A stretch of DNA of 64,000 nucleotides. Origin: Elmis aenea (lineage: Eukaryota; Arthropoda; Insecta; Coleoptera; Elmidae). The position numbers were made by a program, and so were the translations under genes. The stretch's first letter is position 1, and the number at the start of each line of letters is the position of its first letter. The notes below the pieces were generated by a model. That model was given only the letters and a program-made list of their open reading frames with translations. It searched no databases and was not told the origin of the DNA. The stretch covers positions 71,262,108 through 71,326,107 of the forward strand of contig OX393577.1 in the NCBI GenBank assembly GCA_947652605.1, in the 5' to 3' direction. Shown here piece by piece: positions 1-26,021 of the stretch.

Positions 1-241
1 GGTGTAAAATGTGCATATTGTGTGCACACCAAACGAATTTTTGAACGCTATGCATTCGCGGTTTTTGACACACAGCACACCAGTTTCGAATTCCTGAACG
101 CACTCCTGTTCCATGCTTAGGAGCGATTGTTTTGTGACTAATATCATGCAATAAAATTGCTTGCACGTGTTGCTCGAATTTTAGTTTTGGTTACATCTTT
201 CATCGAAAGAAATTGTGAAATAGCTTCACACAGAATTAGTG
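1..241 (+). promoter_or_regulatory. Upstream region / 5' leader of fibrillarin
   Basis: This stretch lies directly upstream of the fibrillarin start codon and should hold the core promoter and 5' leader. I see no ORF and no convincing TATA box. The transcription start cannot be placed from sequence alone. Confidence 0.4.
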
Positions 242-1502
242 ATGGGTAGACCAGGTGAATTCTTGTTTTTTCACCAAACAAAAGCTGATTGCTTATTAAT
301 TTGTATCTTAACCTTTTAAACCTGAAAACCCAAGTAAAATATGACTACAGTTATGGATTTTTGTTAATCAGTATTATTTTGTTGGATGTAGAATTTGTTC
401 ACACATATAAATCATTGGATATAACTTTATTTAGTAATATTAGTTTATTTTACATTTTATTCACATCTTAGGTTTTTCTCCTCGAGGTGGTGGTGGTGGT
501 TTTGGTAGAGGAGGAGGAGGTGGTTTTGGAAGAGGAGGCGGTGGAGGACGAGGAGGAGGCCGTTTTAGTGGCGAAGGAGAGGGAGGTCGTGGTCGACCAA
601 GTTTTGGAAGAGGAGGTGGTCGGGGCGGTGGCCGTGGTGGAAATCGAGGAGGCAGCAGAGGAAGTGGACGTGGAGGCTTTAAAGGTGGTAAAACTGTAAT
701 AATAGAACCCCACAGACATGCAGGAGTGTTTATTGCACGTGGTAAAGAAGATGCTCTCGTTACATTAAACTTGGTTCCGGGTTCTGAAGTTTATGGAGAA
801 AAGAGAATATCTGTAGAAGTAAGTTAAGCACATTAAGATCTTTAGCATCATAAAAAATTTGTACCCGATTAAACAGTATCATTGCAGTATTGTATTATGA
901 TGAATTTATTCCAGGATGAAGGTAACAAGGTGGAATACAGAGTATGGAATCCATTTAGAAGCAAATTAGCAGCTGCAATATTGGGTGGTGTAGATCAGAT
1001 ATATATGCCACCTGGCAGTAAGGTTCTGTATTTGGGGGCAGCGTCTGGTACTACAGTGTCACATGTTTCTGATGTAGTGGGTCCAGACGGATTAGTGTAT
1101 GCTGTTGAGTTCTCTCACAGATCGGGAAGAGACTTGATTAATGTGGCTAAAAAACGAACCAATATCATACCAATTATTGAAGATGCTCGACATCCACATA
1201 AATATCGAATGCTGGTAGGTATGGTGGATACTGTATTCGCAGATGTGGCCCAACCTGACCAAGCAAGAATAGTGGCTCTTAATTCGCAATATTTTTTGAA
1301 AAATGGAGGACATTTCGTGATTTCAATTAAAGCTTCTTGTATAGACTCGACAGCGCAACCAGAAGCAGTGTTTGCTTCAGAAGTTAAAAAATTACAAGCA
1401 GATAAGTTAAAACCCCAGGAGCAAATAACACTGGAACCGTACGAGAGGGATCATGCTGTTGTTGTTGGATCCTACAGACCACCACCTAAAATTCAGAACT
1501 AG
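242..1502 (+). CDS. Fib: Fibrillarin, rRNA 2'-O-methyltransferase (3 exons)
   Basis: The coding exons are 242-254, 472-818 and 915-1502; they join in frame (948 nt, 315 aa) across GT-AG introns. Fibrillarin is the methyltransferase of box C/D snoRNPs in the nucleolus and uses S-adenosylmethionine (SAM) to 2'-O-methylate rRNA. Exon 1 codes only MGRPG, with the last codon split. Residues 5-77 are a glycine/arginine-rich (GAR) domain with many RGG repeats. The methyltransferase fold follows: a conserved block at about 128-144 ([17 protein letters not shown]), the SAM-binding loop GAASGTT at 161-167, and downstream DARHP and FADVAQPDQ. The length is normal for the family and no key residue is missing. 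The three-exon model rests on splice consensus plus family similarity. The short plus- and minus-strand ORFs over 468-719 are shadows of the GAR repeats. Confidence 0.97.
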
Positions 1503-1658
1503 ACTTGGAATTTTTCGTTCAAGGCTATTTTCATGTAATCAATAGATTAATATCGTAAAGTTGTCAATACATTGTATAATATTTTGAATATAACCTCATT
1601 TTATAAGAAATTAGGAACATAAATGAAACTTTTAATAATCGGTGTTTAAATTAAGTAA

Positions 1659-1664
1659 AATAAA
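1659..1664 (+). terminator. Candidate fibrillarin poly(A) signal
   Basis: An AATAAA hexamer lies 157 bases after the fibrillarin stop in AT-rich sequence. A second AATAAA is near 1744. Either could direct cleavage; the first is favoured only by position. Confidence 0.5.
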
Positions 1665-1826
1665 TTCAACTGTTTTTAAGTGTCAATGCAACTGCCTACT
1701 AACAACGTAAACGGGGAACATTTACGCCCCTAAATGAAAATACAATAAAAGTAAATACCAATGAATCCTAAAATACATGTTCATAAGTTGATAATAACAA
1801 TATCAGCGACTTCATTTGCGTGACTT

Positions 1827-2440
1827 TTGGTATTACATAGTGCGTCCTCAAACCCACGCCCCCAACTTTATGTGTTAGCACAGGGTGAACTTCATGCGAC
1901 TGTTGCTGAAGGCGTATTTGTGCACCATCCATTTAATAATAATAGTTTTAATCCGACAATCTCGTCTAATAATCTGAATTTAGTGTTAGCTCCGAAAACT
2001 CGTACACCTACAAAATTTGATTCAGATCTGTTCAGCAGCTTTCAAGTAAAGAAGGAGGCAACTGGCAGGTAGATCACAAAAATTCTGAGTATGGGAGGGG
2101 ACAGATTGATATCTTAACACATATCGGATGGGTCCCGTTAATCTGTTTTTCTGGTCAATGCATATTGGACTGCTCACGTTAACTATCTGATCTAGCGGGT
2201 TCCCGCATTTCTAGCAACAATATTATTTTAACATAATTTATGAATGTAGTCGGTCCAATATGCATGGCAGGTATGACGTTAATCTACGACACCGATCCCA
2301 ATCTTAAAGTTCATTCAATTTACCAGTCCTTTGAATACATTACAGGTAAACGCTGCCAGTCCGATGTGTTAAACCAGTGGTCAGCAACGTTTTTTTTTCA
2401 TCGCGGGTCAAATATTGTAATTTTAATGTTCACCGCTTAA
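1827..2440 (+). pseudogene. Unidentified coding-like remnant in several frames
   Basis: Two plus-strand open frames occur here: 1827-2072 (81 codons, opening on TTG, not ATG) and 2240-2440 (66 codons, opening on ATG). Between them another frame is open from about 2055 to 2175. The composition is less AT-rich than the flanks and reads like protein, with mixed polar and hydrophobic residues and little low complexity. I do not recognise any of it. There are no good splice sites joining the pieces and the frames shift, so a decayed gene or inserted foreign coding segment is more likely than a working gene. It lies between the fibrillarin 3' end and the kinase 3' end, on the fibrillarin strand. 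A chance AT-poor island with fortuitous ORFs is the alternative. Confidence 0.3.
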
Positions 2441-4187
2441 TCTGCGGTTCACCCTTAACTCTTCTTTAGATGATTTTAGTAAAGAAAAGCAGACTTTGTA
2501 AACGATAAACAAAGCGTTACAGAATTGGAAAAAAAATAATCAACCAGCACAATTTTTCGGTGGGTCACCATAAATGTATTCGCAGTAAACTGTCTTAAAC
2601 TATGCAAAAAAAATAGGCAAAGTTATACAAAACACCTTATGATTTGAGCACTGACACTTAGGTGCTTTATAAATAAATAACAAATGAAATTGAAAATTTT
2701 ATTGTATGATCTAGAATCTAGATAATGTACAATTGGATAGGTACAAGTACGAAGTCGACTTTAAATTATGCAAAAGTAAATAAATATTAACTACAATTCA
2801 TCACACATGTAGACTGCATACTTAATGATATCCAAGATAAAATGAACACTCGGCTGTTGCTAATAATGATTATAAGTGCACTGTCAAATGATTTAGTTAA
2901 GTAAAACACGAACGATACATTACAACTAACTGAAAGTGTATCTATCTGAAAGTTATTTAAATAGTAAACAAAGTTAATATTTTCACTTCAGAATGAGTTA
3001 AATGAGAGTTAGTTATAAGGATATCGACACATGCAGTGATTTGGTTCAAATTAAAATCACTAGAATCAGGGCCGTTTTATCGCCTAGAGGCAAACGCTGA
3101 GGGCTCGAGTCCATGGCCCAATCAAAACCATTATTTAGATTTTACTTATTTACCTTCGTAAAATGGACCCTCAAAATTTGTCTAGGTCCAAAATGGGGCT
3201 AAGGCAACCCTGACTAGAATTTTTATTATAATGTACATTTAAACAAACTTCTTCTTTATAAACTGAATAATTAGTTACCTGTACTGTATCATAACCAAAC
3301 TCTATTTGGATATCATTTTATCATTTAGCAACAATAATTGATATAATAGCTTAACAATCAACACAATCTCTTGAAATAAAAAATGTAAATTATTTACTAT
3401 TATTAACATAAATATGGTTCTAGTCAAGTTTTATATAAGTTCAATGCACCACAAATTGCTAAAATTCTAAGATATACGTGTATATGTTTCTGCAAGGTTT
3501 CTATGCACGTACCATTGCAAATAAAATAAAAATGTATTTGTAATCGTGACTAGGTATAATAGCTACAATTTTAAAATGTATAAAATCTACCAAAGTGATG
3601 CAACACACACGTGACCACAGAACTTTTAGTCACTGACCACAAATACCAATATTGTCTCACTGTATGTATATTTTATTATTTTAAAATTAATATTAACCAA
3701 TTGTACTGACACCATATTAGTTAATAAATAAAAGTGTAATTATTACAATACTAATATTATTTATCTGGTACTAAATACTTTTTCTGAATTTGATGTTTAA
3801 AATTTTTACCTAAAATTAAAGCGACAGAAAACAAACTGAAAACTCGTGCTCTCTTACTTAATAATTGACGAGCATTATTACGAAGACCATACATGGTTTT
3901 AATTTTAAAATTATAGTTACAAAATCAACTAATAAAAATGCGCCAAAGAAGCAAACAGGAAACAAAACACAAATTATACAATATAAGTACAAAGCCCTCG
4001 ATACATTCCTATTTATGTATAAGTTAAAAACATAGCAATTACTTTCAAATGTAATTCATAAAAAAGACACACAAACTTACTTTTAACTAATACACCGAGG
4101 TAACTAACTCATTTTAAATTACACAGTGCATTTGATACAGTAATCATAAAATAATATAGACACTAAATTCTTTTTAAATGTTAAAAT
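2441..4187. other. AT-rich intergenic stretch, no gene seen
   Basis: No long ORF, RNA gene or clear repeat is visible. It may include a long 3' UTR of the minus-strand kinase gene, whose stop codon is at 5698, but no feature decides this. Confidence 0.5.
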
Positions 4188-5497
4188 CAGGGATGGAAAA
4201 CGTAATGTAACGATATCCGATAACGTTATAATAACGATTCAACTATAATTTTTTATACAATAACGTAACGATATTTTTATAACGTTATATAACGTTATAA
4301 TAACCGATAACGTTTCATTAAAAGTTTTTTGTATCGTTATTCTCTATAAATTAAATTTTTAAATAGCCATTTTTTATTTTCAGAAGATATATTTTGTTTG
4401 TATTTTAGAAATTAAAATGAAAATAAAATATCTCAACGTAATTTTGTACTATTTTTTAAATTTACATTTACAGATCCCAAAAATAATTTCAAAGTTTCAA
4501 ATAAAAATTATTTTTATACAGCATGTTTCTTAAATATGCGAAAAAATTCGGGAGGTGATTTCTTATCGAAAATTAAGAGGGGTCTTTCATATAATTTTTT
4601 TTTCTTTAGGGTCTCCTTTCATAGTCACACCCCCCTAAAGGGAAGCGGTAAAATTGGGTTTTTATTTTATTTCTCAAATTTGGATAAATGTAGGAGAATG
4701 ATATTCGGTAGATGTTTTATACTTATTAAAAGGTTTCCCATAGTAAGGAGTTCCCGGGAGGCTGAAAAGTGCGACTCTGCTGTTTTTTTTTAAAAAACTT
4801 TTTGGTTGGTTGATTCATTTTGGTGGTTACCTTGGTTTGTTTAAGTTCATATTGGGGAGAAGTGACGGGTGTAATTCATTATGACGTTTACGCGTCGACA
4901 ACGCTAAAACTTCTGTCAATTCTACCCAATATGAACATAAACATCATATTCATTCAATTCATTTTTTACTTAAAACTGTAGGATTTACGAGAGAAACTAA
5001 AGAATAAAAAAGGTTCTAAATAAATCAAACTTACAAAAAAAATAAAAAATTGCGAAATGTGAACTCACCAAAAAGTTCTGACTATAAAACCAACTGGGGT
5101 CGCACTTTTCAGCCTCCTGTGAAGGTGGAAATATTACTATGCGAAAAATTTTAATACGTATAAAACATCTACCAAATATCATTCTCCTACATTTATCTAA
5201 ATTTGACAAATAAAATAAAAACTTAATTTTACCGATCCCCTTTAGGGGAGTGTAACTCCGAAAGGAGACGTCTAAGAAAATTTTTTTTTATAAAAGACCC
5301 CAATTAATTTTTGATAAGGAATTTTTTCGCATTATTTAAGAAACACCCTGTATATCATAATTTATGTAACGTTATAAATAACGTTATATAACATAACGAT
5401 TCATTTTTTAATGTTATTTATAACGTTATGTAACGAAACCAAATAATAAATAACGTTATACAATAACGTAACGATTTAAAACGTTATTTCATCCCTG
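4188..5497. mobile_element. hAT-like non-autonomous element with 8-bp target duplication
   Basis: The termini are inverted: it begins CAGGGATGGAAAACG and ends in the reverse complement of CAGGGATGAAATAACG. It is flanked by a perfect 8-bp direct repeat, GTTAAAAT, at 4180-4187 and 5498-5505. CAGGG-type ends with an 8-bp duplication are typical of hAT elements. The subterminal 200-300 bases on each side are made of many short AACGTTAT-type motifs in both orientations. No transposase is encoded, so it depended on an element elsewhere. The middle is occupied by a second, nested inverted-repeat element (4519-5350). Confidence 0.88.
4519..5350. mobile_element. Nested foldback/MITE element with ~260-bp inverted arms
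   Basis: The arms at about 4519-4788 and 5080-5350 are reverse complements at good identity. They share segments such as TTTCTTAAATA, CATTCTCCTACATTTAT and GTCGCACTTTTCAGCCTCC. The outer ends read CAGCATGTTTC on the left and CAGGGTGTTTC (complement) on the right, each flanked by TA, as expected for a Tc1/mariner-type insertion. The ~290-bp centre has no transposase motif. The 85-codon and 70-codon ORFs in the two arms are inverted copies of one another and not genes. Confidence 0.8.
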
Positions 5498-5697
5498 GTT
5501 AAAATTCATTTCAGTTATTATCACTGCAACTAATAATATTTGTATTTACTTCCATTTTATCATGCAATACACTCCATAACTTTTGGTGTAATTTATACAG
5601 CCGTGATAATGACTTTTCTACTATCTAATGTAAGTAACATTTCTGTACTTAAAACATTTTATAACATGATAATACTTTGTTACTGAAAGAACTTTAT

Positions 5698-20489
<14,792 letters not shown>

Positions 20490-20497
<8 letters not shown>

Positions 20498-20510
20498 CAG
20501 ATGCAACCAT
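20490..20510 (-). promoter_or_regulatory. Short uORF overlapping the gek start
   Basis: An ATG at 20510 opens a six-codon frame ending in TGA at 20492-20490. It runs through the main ATG (20497-20495) in another frame. Ribosomes starting at the first ATG would miss the kinase frame unless they leak past or reinitiate. The mRNA must include this segment for the uORF to matter. Confidence 0.5.
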
Positions 20511-20517
20511 TACAAGT

Positions 20518-20540
20518 CTTAAAAAAAAAAAGAAAACAAT
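20518..20540 (-). promoter_or_regulatory. Likely 3' splice site before gek first coding exon
   Basis: On the minus strand a long T-rich tract ends in AAG just before the 20-base leader of the first coding exon. This looks like a splice acceptor, implying at least one non-coding 5' exon further upstream in the 20.6-22.2 kb interval. Confidence 0.55.
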
Positions 20541-22255
20541 ATTCAACAGAGATTAATGGGATTAATGTCAAGAACAGAAATAATGAACAGAAATAATGAA
20601 GTTGTAGATTTTTGGCTTGATTGACACATATTTTGTTATCAAAAAGTATTCGATACCAAACCTATTCCGTTCCAATAAACTTTGGCTTATTTAAAGGGGT
20701 ATGTACATGAAAAAGGTAACTTTGAAAAAAGTTGTACATGAATCATAAAACTGGATATTAATATGTGGGAATGAATAACCTATATATATTTAAATATATT
20801 TGTCTAAAGATGTGCTGTGCCATAATGTAAAAAAATATAGGAACTATTATGTCACTATATATTTAATTTATATAAATCCTAATCACCTTATTTAAGGAAG
20901 ATCAATTAAGTATGATATTCTATTGTATGACATTTGCACTACATTGTAAACTTCTGGTAGCCATTTTACAACACCCCACTTGTAGTAAATTGTCGAGTGA
21001 CATTAGGTTGTAAATAAATGCACAGCAAAAATTGCGTAACTCGTTGTTTATGAATGACAAATACGACATTACAAACTACAAATGAATTAATACACTGCAT
21101 AAGATTATCTTTTAAACGGTTTTATTAGTTAAGCGGGTTTGGGTATTTCCATCTGTTAACGAATAAAAGTACCATAACCTCATTTAGTTTTGGATGTACA
21201 GATTTCTGCATTTATCGAATACGACTTTCATAATTATCATAATGGCCACACCTAAATATAATTCATATCGAATAATTGACTCTTCTAGTTGAGACAGTTT
21301 TTGAGTTGAATTTTTTTAGTGGCACTCTTGGGGCTTATGCAAATTGATAGAAAATTAGTTTTTTTTTCAATTTGTGGCGTTTAATTGAGCCTTGAAGTGA
21401 ACTTTTGCATACGATCTTTGGCAATCGAAGAGATGTTACAAGAGCAATTGAATATGGTAGGAAGCGCTCTCCCGTGTTACGCAGCGCGTCTGTCTAGTTG
21501 ACTAAACATATTTAAAAAATATTTATTTAAATTTACCAACACTGTACATTACACGTAACCGAATGTACACTAATGTTAAAAATTATTTAAATAGTAAAAA
21601 CAACGGTGTATAGAATTTTCGGAAGTTCAAAATCATAAAATAAAATGATGAATTGCACGATGTCCGGCAACGTCGCACATTCTTTAGTTCTCTAAATGAA
21701 TTGCTAGTCAAATATGTGGAAATTATTTTCATAATTAGTCGTATAGTTAATAGAGAACGCTTCTTGCGACTTCGTAGAAGTTTGTTGTAATTCTAGTTTC
21801 GAATGAACTTTCCTAATAATCATGTATTGAAATTTATACAAGTTAGTTTAAAATGTCTAGCAACAAGTTATGAAAACGTCATGTTTATTGACTTCAGCTT
21901 CCCACCATACGCAATGATGGAGTAGTATATGTGTGTATGTTGACAATCGATGTTAAAGAGTTTCTGTAGTCAATTTAGTGTGTATACATACAATTAATGT
22001 AAAATACGGTGTATAGAAATGAATTACATGTTAGTTTTATACAGTTCGTGTACAAGGGCATTATTGGCAAATATGGTTCTTATGTTTTCGTAAACGTTAT
22101 GGAAAGTAGACAGGCACGTATATTTTGTTTACAGAATTAAATAATCAAATGTTCCAGATATATTTTAACATTTCTAAACTGTCATGTATTAAAGGAACAA
22201 AATGTAAATATTTGGTAGATCTGATTGACCGATTCTTATCGTTTTTATGTTACAG
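20541..22255. promoter_or_regulatory. Divergent intergenic region between gek and lines
   Basis: AT-rich sequence between two divergent genes, expected to hold both promoters and non-coding 5' exons. A CpG/GC-richer patch lies near 21455-21500. A T-rich acceptor TTTTTATGTTACAG ends at 22255, so a spliced leader exon for lines probably starts upstream. I cannot place the transcription starts. Confidence 0.45.
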
Positions 22256-22332
22256 ATCACAGGTTTTGAAATTTCAATCGCATTAAAATATCTCCCAGCA
22301 TTTGTGTGAAAATCCTGCAAACTACTGTTCTA

Positions 22333-25098
22333 ATGGTTCTACGACATCGTAAGCCTAAGATGGCATCAGAACAGCCAGTTAAAAAGAAATTACGACGTGC
22401 AGATGATACAGAAGATGCAGATGAACCAGACTATATTCACAGCCTAGCTGAAAATGGAATGCGCAATGAATTATCTGCGTTACACCTGTCGTTACCAGCT
22501 AACGTAAATGAAGCAGATATCGGTCGAAATACTGTCAATGCACATCTGCATAATGTTATATTAGACGCAAAGCAATTTTTTCGAACAGGAGAACACGGTG
22601 TGATCGAACGAACTGTTAACTCAAGTAGCAGCCAAAATGTTTTGAATTGTGTGAGTGATGGTACACTAGAAAATGAAATGTGTTCATCACGGTCAAGAAC
22701 TGTGCACTTATCACATAGTACGGCATCGGACAAAGCGCCAATGATTCCATACACTACCAGCTCTGAAAAAGTTTTCATAGAACCGGCACCAAATATTGAA
22801 ACTGATTTAAATATAATAAATTACGTTCAAACTACGATTGCTACAAACTTGTCCGCATCTTATTCAGAAGGGTCTACTAGCTCTGTAACTGGGAGTTGTG
22901 ATAGTGTTATAAATTCGACATCGGTAAATTCAGCGTATTTGCCAATTTCCCAATTGGAAGAATCTAACAGTTCATATAATAGCAGTTCAGTAAGTATCAA
23001 ATCAAATTATGTTTGCCATACTGCTGATCGTCTTCAAAACCATACCAACTTTTCACAGAAAGACACACAAGCTTTCAAGAATAATCAAATAGCATTAGAA
23101 CATCATCAGACGCACAGCTGTGTTCCGACTGAAATTACAAATTATCTTCAAGAATATCCAGGTGAATTATACAGAGTTTTGAACCATATTCAAGGTCATT
23201 GCGAACAAATTTGCACCGCACCAAATACCGATGTGCAACTAAAAATTCAGGCCGAATCGATATGTCAAAATGAAGATGAAATATCTTTTAAGAGCGAAAT
23301 CGATTGTACACTTAACGAACATGAAGATGAATTCAGTGTTTTGCAGAAAGCATTAATCGAGCAATGTTTGTGTACCATATCAGATAGTTCCTTGCTTAAG
23401 ACGTTTGAAAGTCAAGTAGATGTGAATGGGACACACTCTGTTGTATTGGCAGATTGGCCTATACCAAAATTATTAAGGTTTCTATCCACTTTTCAGTTAA
23501 TATTTGATGTGTACTTGAAACAAAATAATAATGGACACATCTGTTCAAAAATCGTCGATATATGTGATTTTATTGTGCGCAACGACTATAGCATAATCGA
23601 ACAAATAATCTCTCTCTGTCTTATGAGAAATAACTACGTCGATTATTTATCGACTAGAGTATTAAGTAGCTTTTTTATAATTGCTAAAACGAGCATGAAT
23701 CATGAGTGGTTAAAGGCAATAATTGAATATATATCGACAGATAATGTTGATTATATCGATTATGGTAGAATGAACTTTGCATTAGAAACCATTAAACGAG
23801 TGGTCGAGTGGAAGGAAATTGAAATACACATATTGGAAGAAAGTCAGGTATCTCAAGATAGTGCCGGTACAAGTCGACAACGAACCGATGTTACTTGCTG
23901 TCGAACCGTCCATTACAGTGATGCAGAAAGTTTCGACACATCTCCAATCAAAGGACTGATAATTAAAAATTTGGAATCCAAGTGGCCTAATTTAATTAAT
24001 AAGATACAATATTTAATTTTACATAATAATAATGTGCAATCGCAGACGTGCGTACTTACTTTTTTATCTTTGTGGGAAAGTACAATATCGGTTAAAGCCA
24101 ATTTGAGTGTCATCGATACCAAGCCATTTTATGCTCATCTAGAGAGTTTCGTGGCATTGTTAAATAACTCTCTGCCTCCTATTATTTGGAAACAACTGCT
24201 TTCACTTTTTAATGAGGTGTTATGTTACGGGAGCACTTTAGCCTTGCAGGATATGTTGCCGGACGATACTTGTAAACTTGCACATTTAATTGTTCGTTAT
24301 GTTAAAGTGTACCGGTTGTTGGATAGTTTACCATATAGAGGAAACGAGGGATTTACAGTCCACAGTTTTGTTGGCACCATAGCAAGTGCGGAAGCATTAC
24401 ATGCCGTTGTGGACAAAACCTTATTACAGAAAATGGTCCTGTTGGTTTTAAAATCAGTTGCCATAACAATCAAAGAAACACGGTCAGACAGTTCGGATTC
24501 CAGCGTTGGTTCCGATGACTACGATTTTTATCAAGACATGCAAGTCATTGTATTGTCTATACAAGACGTTTTGAAAAAGGTGGACAGCTTTATTAAAAGT
24601 AGTTTGGACTTTCATCCAGAGACGGCTTTCCCTAAATTGTTAATTCATTTATTTAGCGATCAAGATGATTATATGATTGAATCGATGGTGTGTACATTAG
24701 ACATCACCGTTGGTATTTCGTATCGGCACACAGTTTGTCCAGAACTTGTGACCATGTTAAATCCTATTCACTCGTTTGTAGAATTTTTAAAAGTGGTGAG
24801 CCACGATCCGGCTGTACTGTTGGATTATTTAGTTAGTAATGAAACATGCTTTCTTTTATATTTATTACGCTTTTTAAAATACATAAGGAAAAATTGGACT
24901 AAATTTGAAAGTAGTTGCCAGACTATGAGAAGACTGTCGAGGAGCGATGAGCTCGAAGATACCATGACTGTACTAAGTAGACTTAGGATGCAAATTGAAA
25001 GATTAGTTTCAAAAAATTTGTTTCCTTATAACATCACGCCTGTATTAAAGCTTCTCATGGATTGTGAAAACTTGTACGAAGGTAATGAAAATAGCTGA
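22333..25098 (+). CDS. lin: Lines / LINS1 homologue
   Basis: A single coding exon of 921 aa from the ATG at 22333. The frame is open back to 22270 but has no earlier ATG, with an in-frame TGA at 22267-22269; an alternative start is MASEQP at 22360. In Drosophila, Lines regulates segmentation and hindgut/posterior patterning and moves between nucleus and cytoplasm in Wg/Hh contexts. A basic patch near the N terminus (KKKLRR) could be a nuclear signal. Residues about 60-330 are Ser/Asn-rich and poorly conserved. From about residue 340 helical Lines-family blocks appear, for example LLRFLSTFQLIFDVYL and LSTRVLSSFFIIAKTSMNHEW. The diagnostic C-terminal block is DYLVSNETCFLLYLLRFLKY near residue 840. 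A predicted leader exon is spliced at 22255/22256. Divergent to gek. No damage seen. Confidence 0.93.
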   Translation: MVLRHRKPKMASEQPVKKKLRRADDTEDADEPDYIHSLAENGMRNELSALHLSLPANVNEADIGRNTVNAHLHNVILDAKQFFRTGEHGVIERTVNSSSSQNVLNCVSDGTLENEMCSSRSRTVHLSHSTASDKAPMIPYTTSSEKVFIEPAPNIETDLNIINYVQTTIATNLSASYSEGSTSSVTGSCDSVINSTSVNSAYLPISQLEESNSSYNSSSVSIKSNYVCHTADRLQNHTNFSQKDTQAFKNNQIALEHHQTHSCVPTEITNYLQEYPGELYRVLNHIQGHCEQICTAPNTDVQLKIQAESICQNEDEISFKSEIDCTLNEHEDEFSVLQKALIEQCLCTISDSSLLKTFESQVDVNGTHSVVLADWPIPKLLRFLSTFQLIFDVYLKQNNNGHICSKIVDICDFIVRNDYSIIEQIISLCLMRNNYVDYLSTRVLSSFFIIAKTSMNHEWLKAIIEYISTDNVDYIDYGRMNFALETIKRVVEWKEIEIHILEESQVSQDSAGTSRQRTDVTCCRTVHYSDAESFDTSPIKGLIIKNLESKWPNLINKIQYLILHNNNVQSQTCVLTFLSLWESTISVKANLSVIDTKPFYAHLESFVALLNNSLPPIIWKQLLSLFNEVLCYGSTLALQDMLPDDTCKLAHLIVRYVKVYRLLDSLPYRGNEGFTVHSFVGTIASAEALHAVVDKTLLQKMVLLVLKSVAITIKETRSDSSDSSVGSDDYDFYQDMQVIVLSIQDVLKKVDSFIKSSLDFHPETAFPKLLIHLFSDQDDYMIESMVCTLDITVGISYRHTVCPELVTMLNPIHSFVEFLKVVSHDPAVLLDYLVSNETCFLLYLLRFLKYIRKNWTKFESSCQTMRRLSRSDELEDTMTVLSRLRMQIERLVSKNLFPYNITPVLKLLMDCENLYEGNENS

Positions 25099-25194
25099 TA
25101 ATTTTAGTAGGAATGACATAAATCTGTATTATTGCTACATATAAAAACCATGCAATATGTAAATAATTTTTAGCAGCTCGTAGTAATATTAAAT

Positions 25195-25200
25195 AATAAA
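25195..25200 (+). terminator. Candidate lines poly(A) signal
   Basis: The first AATAAA after the lines stop codon, about 100 bases downstream; other AATAAA-like hexamers follow near 25460. Confidence 0.5.
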
Positions 25201-26021
25201 CAAGTAGACGTAGATATTTGTTGTGTAAGTTATTGTATTATTTATTGAAATGTACATTTCTCCGAAAAATAAGCTGTATTTCATGAATCATGTTTTTTAC
25301 AAATTTCATGTTTCAATAGTTACCTATAATCGACTTACTGATTAAAATGTAAATATTTTGATGTTCTATACAGATGCAATATTAAAACAAAAATGTTAAA
25401 AATAAGTACGTGTATCGAATCGTCTATTTATATGTATATTATGTTAAGACAATATAATTAAATAAATAATAAAAATGTTGTATAGAAATACTAATTTACG
25501 ATGTAATATTTTTTACTTAATACAAAGTATTTTTATAATGTTCGTTTTTTCTGTAATGGCATTTCTAAAAATTAAATCAAGCACTTAATAACTCATTAAA
25601 AAGCTATCATCTGGTGACCCCTGTGTGGCAAATTACCGTGCACAAAGAAATGTTTTAACTTAGAGCTTTATGTACATGTATTCTATCAAACGCAAAAAAA
25701 AAACGACAATTAGCTATTTTTGTTTATCAGATTCAAGTTGAACCTAATGAGAGTGTTATTATGTGGTTTACTTAATCAAAAATTATCCAAATAGTTCGAG
25801 ACATACGGATCAAAATATTTATCACCAGAACGACTAATTCGACACGTGGACCATAGATTTAAAAAACAAATAATTACACAAGTTTGTTCACCACTTCATG
25901 TTTAATTAAAATTAGCTATATTTTTAATGCAAAGATTGAATTAAAATTTGTTAAATGTTAGCATAACATCACTTTAGATGGGCTTAGGTCGGAAGTGGTA
26001 ATAGAGGTAGTACCTAACTCG
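25201..26021. other. AT-rich intergenic stretch
   Basis: Probably lines 3' UTR or spacer. No ORF or repeat recognised. Confidence 0.45.

Noticed and set aside
468..719. Ser/Thr-rich minus-strand ORF and Val/Glu-rich plus-strand ORF
   Set aside because: Both are alternate-frame readings of the fibrillarin glycine/arginine repeats.
882..914. Upstream ATG reading [10 protein letters not shown] for fibrillarin
   Set aside because: These codons are intron sequence before the CAG acceptor at 914; the true N terminus with the GAR domain is in exons 1-2.
819..914. Intronic box C/D snoRNA in fibrillarin intron 2
   Set aside because: A TGATGA-like string occurs only beside the acceptor with no paired D box or terminal stem.
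2711..2722. TCTAGA-containing palindromes near 2711 and 11389
   Set aside because: Short AT-rich palindromes expected by chance; nothing else supports a function.
4536..5209. Two ORFs of 85 and 70 codons as possible proteins
   Set aside because: They are mirror readings of the two arms of an inverted-repeat element.
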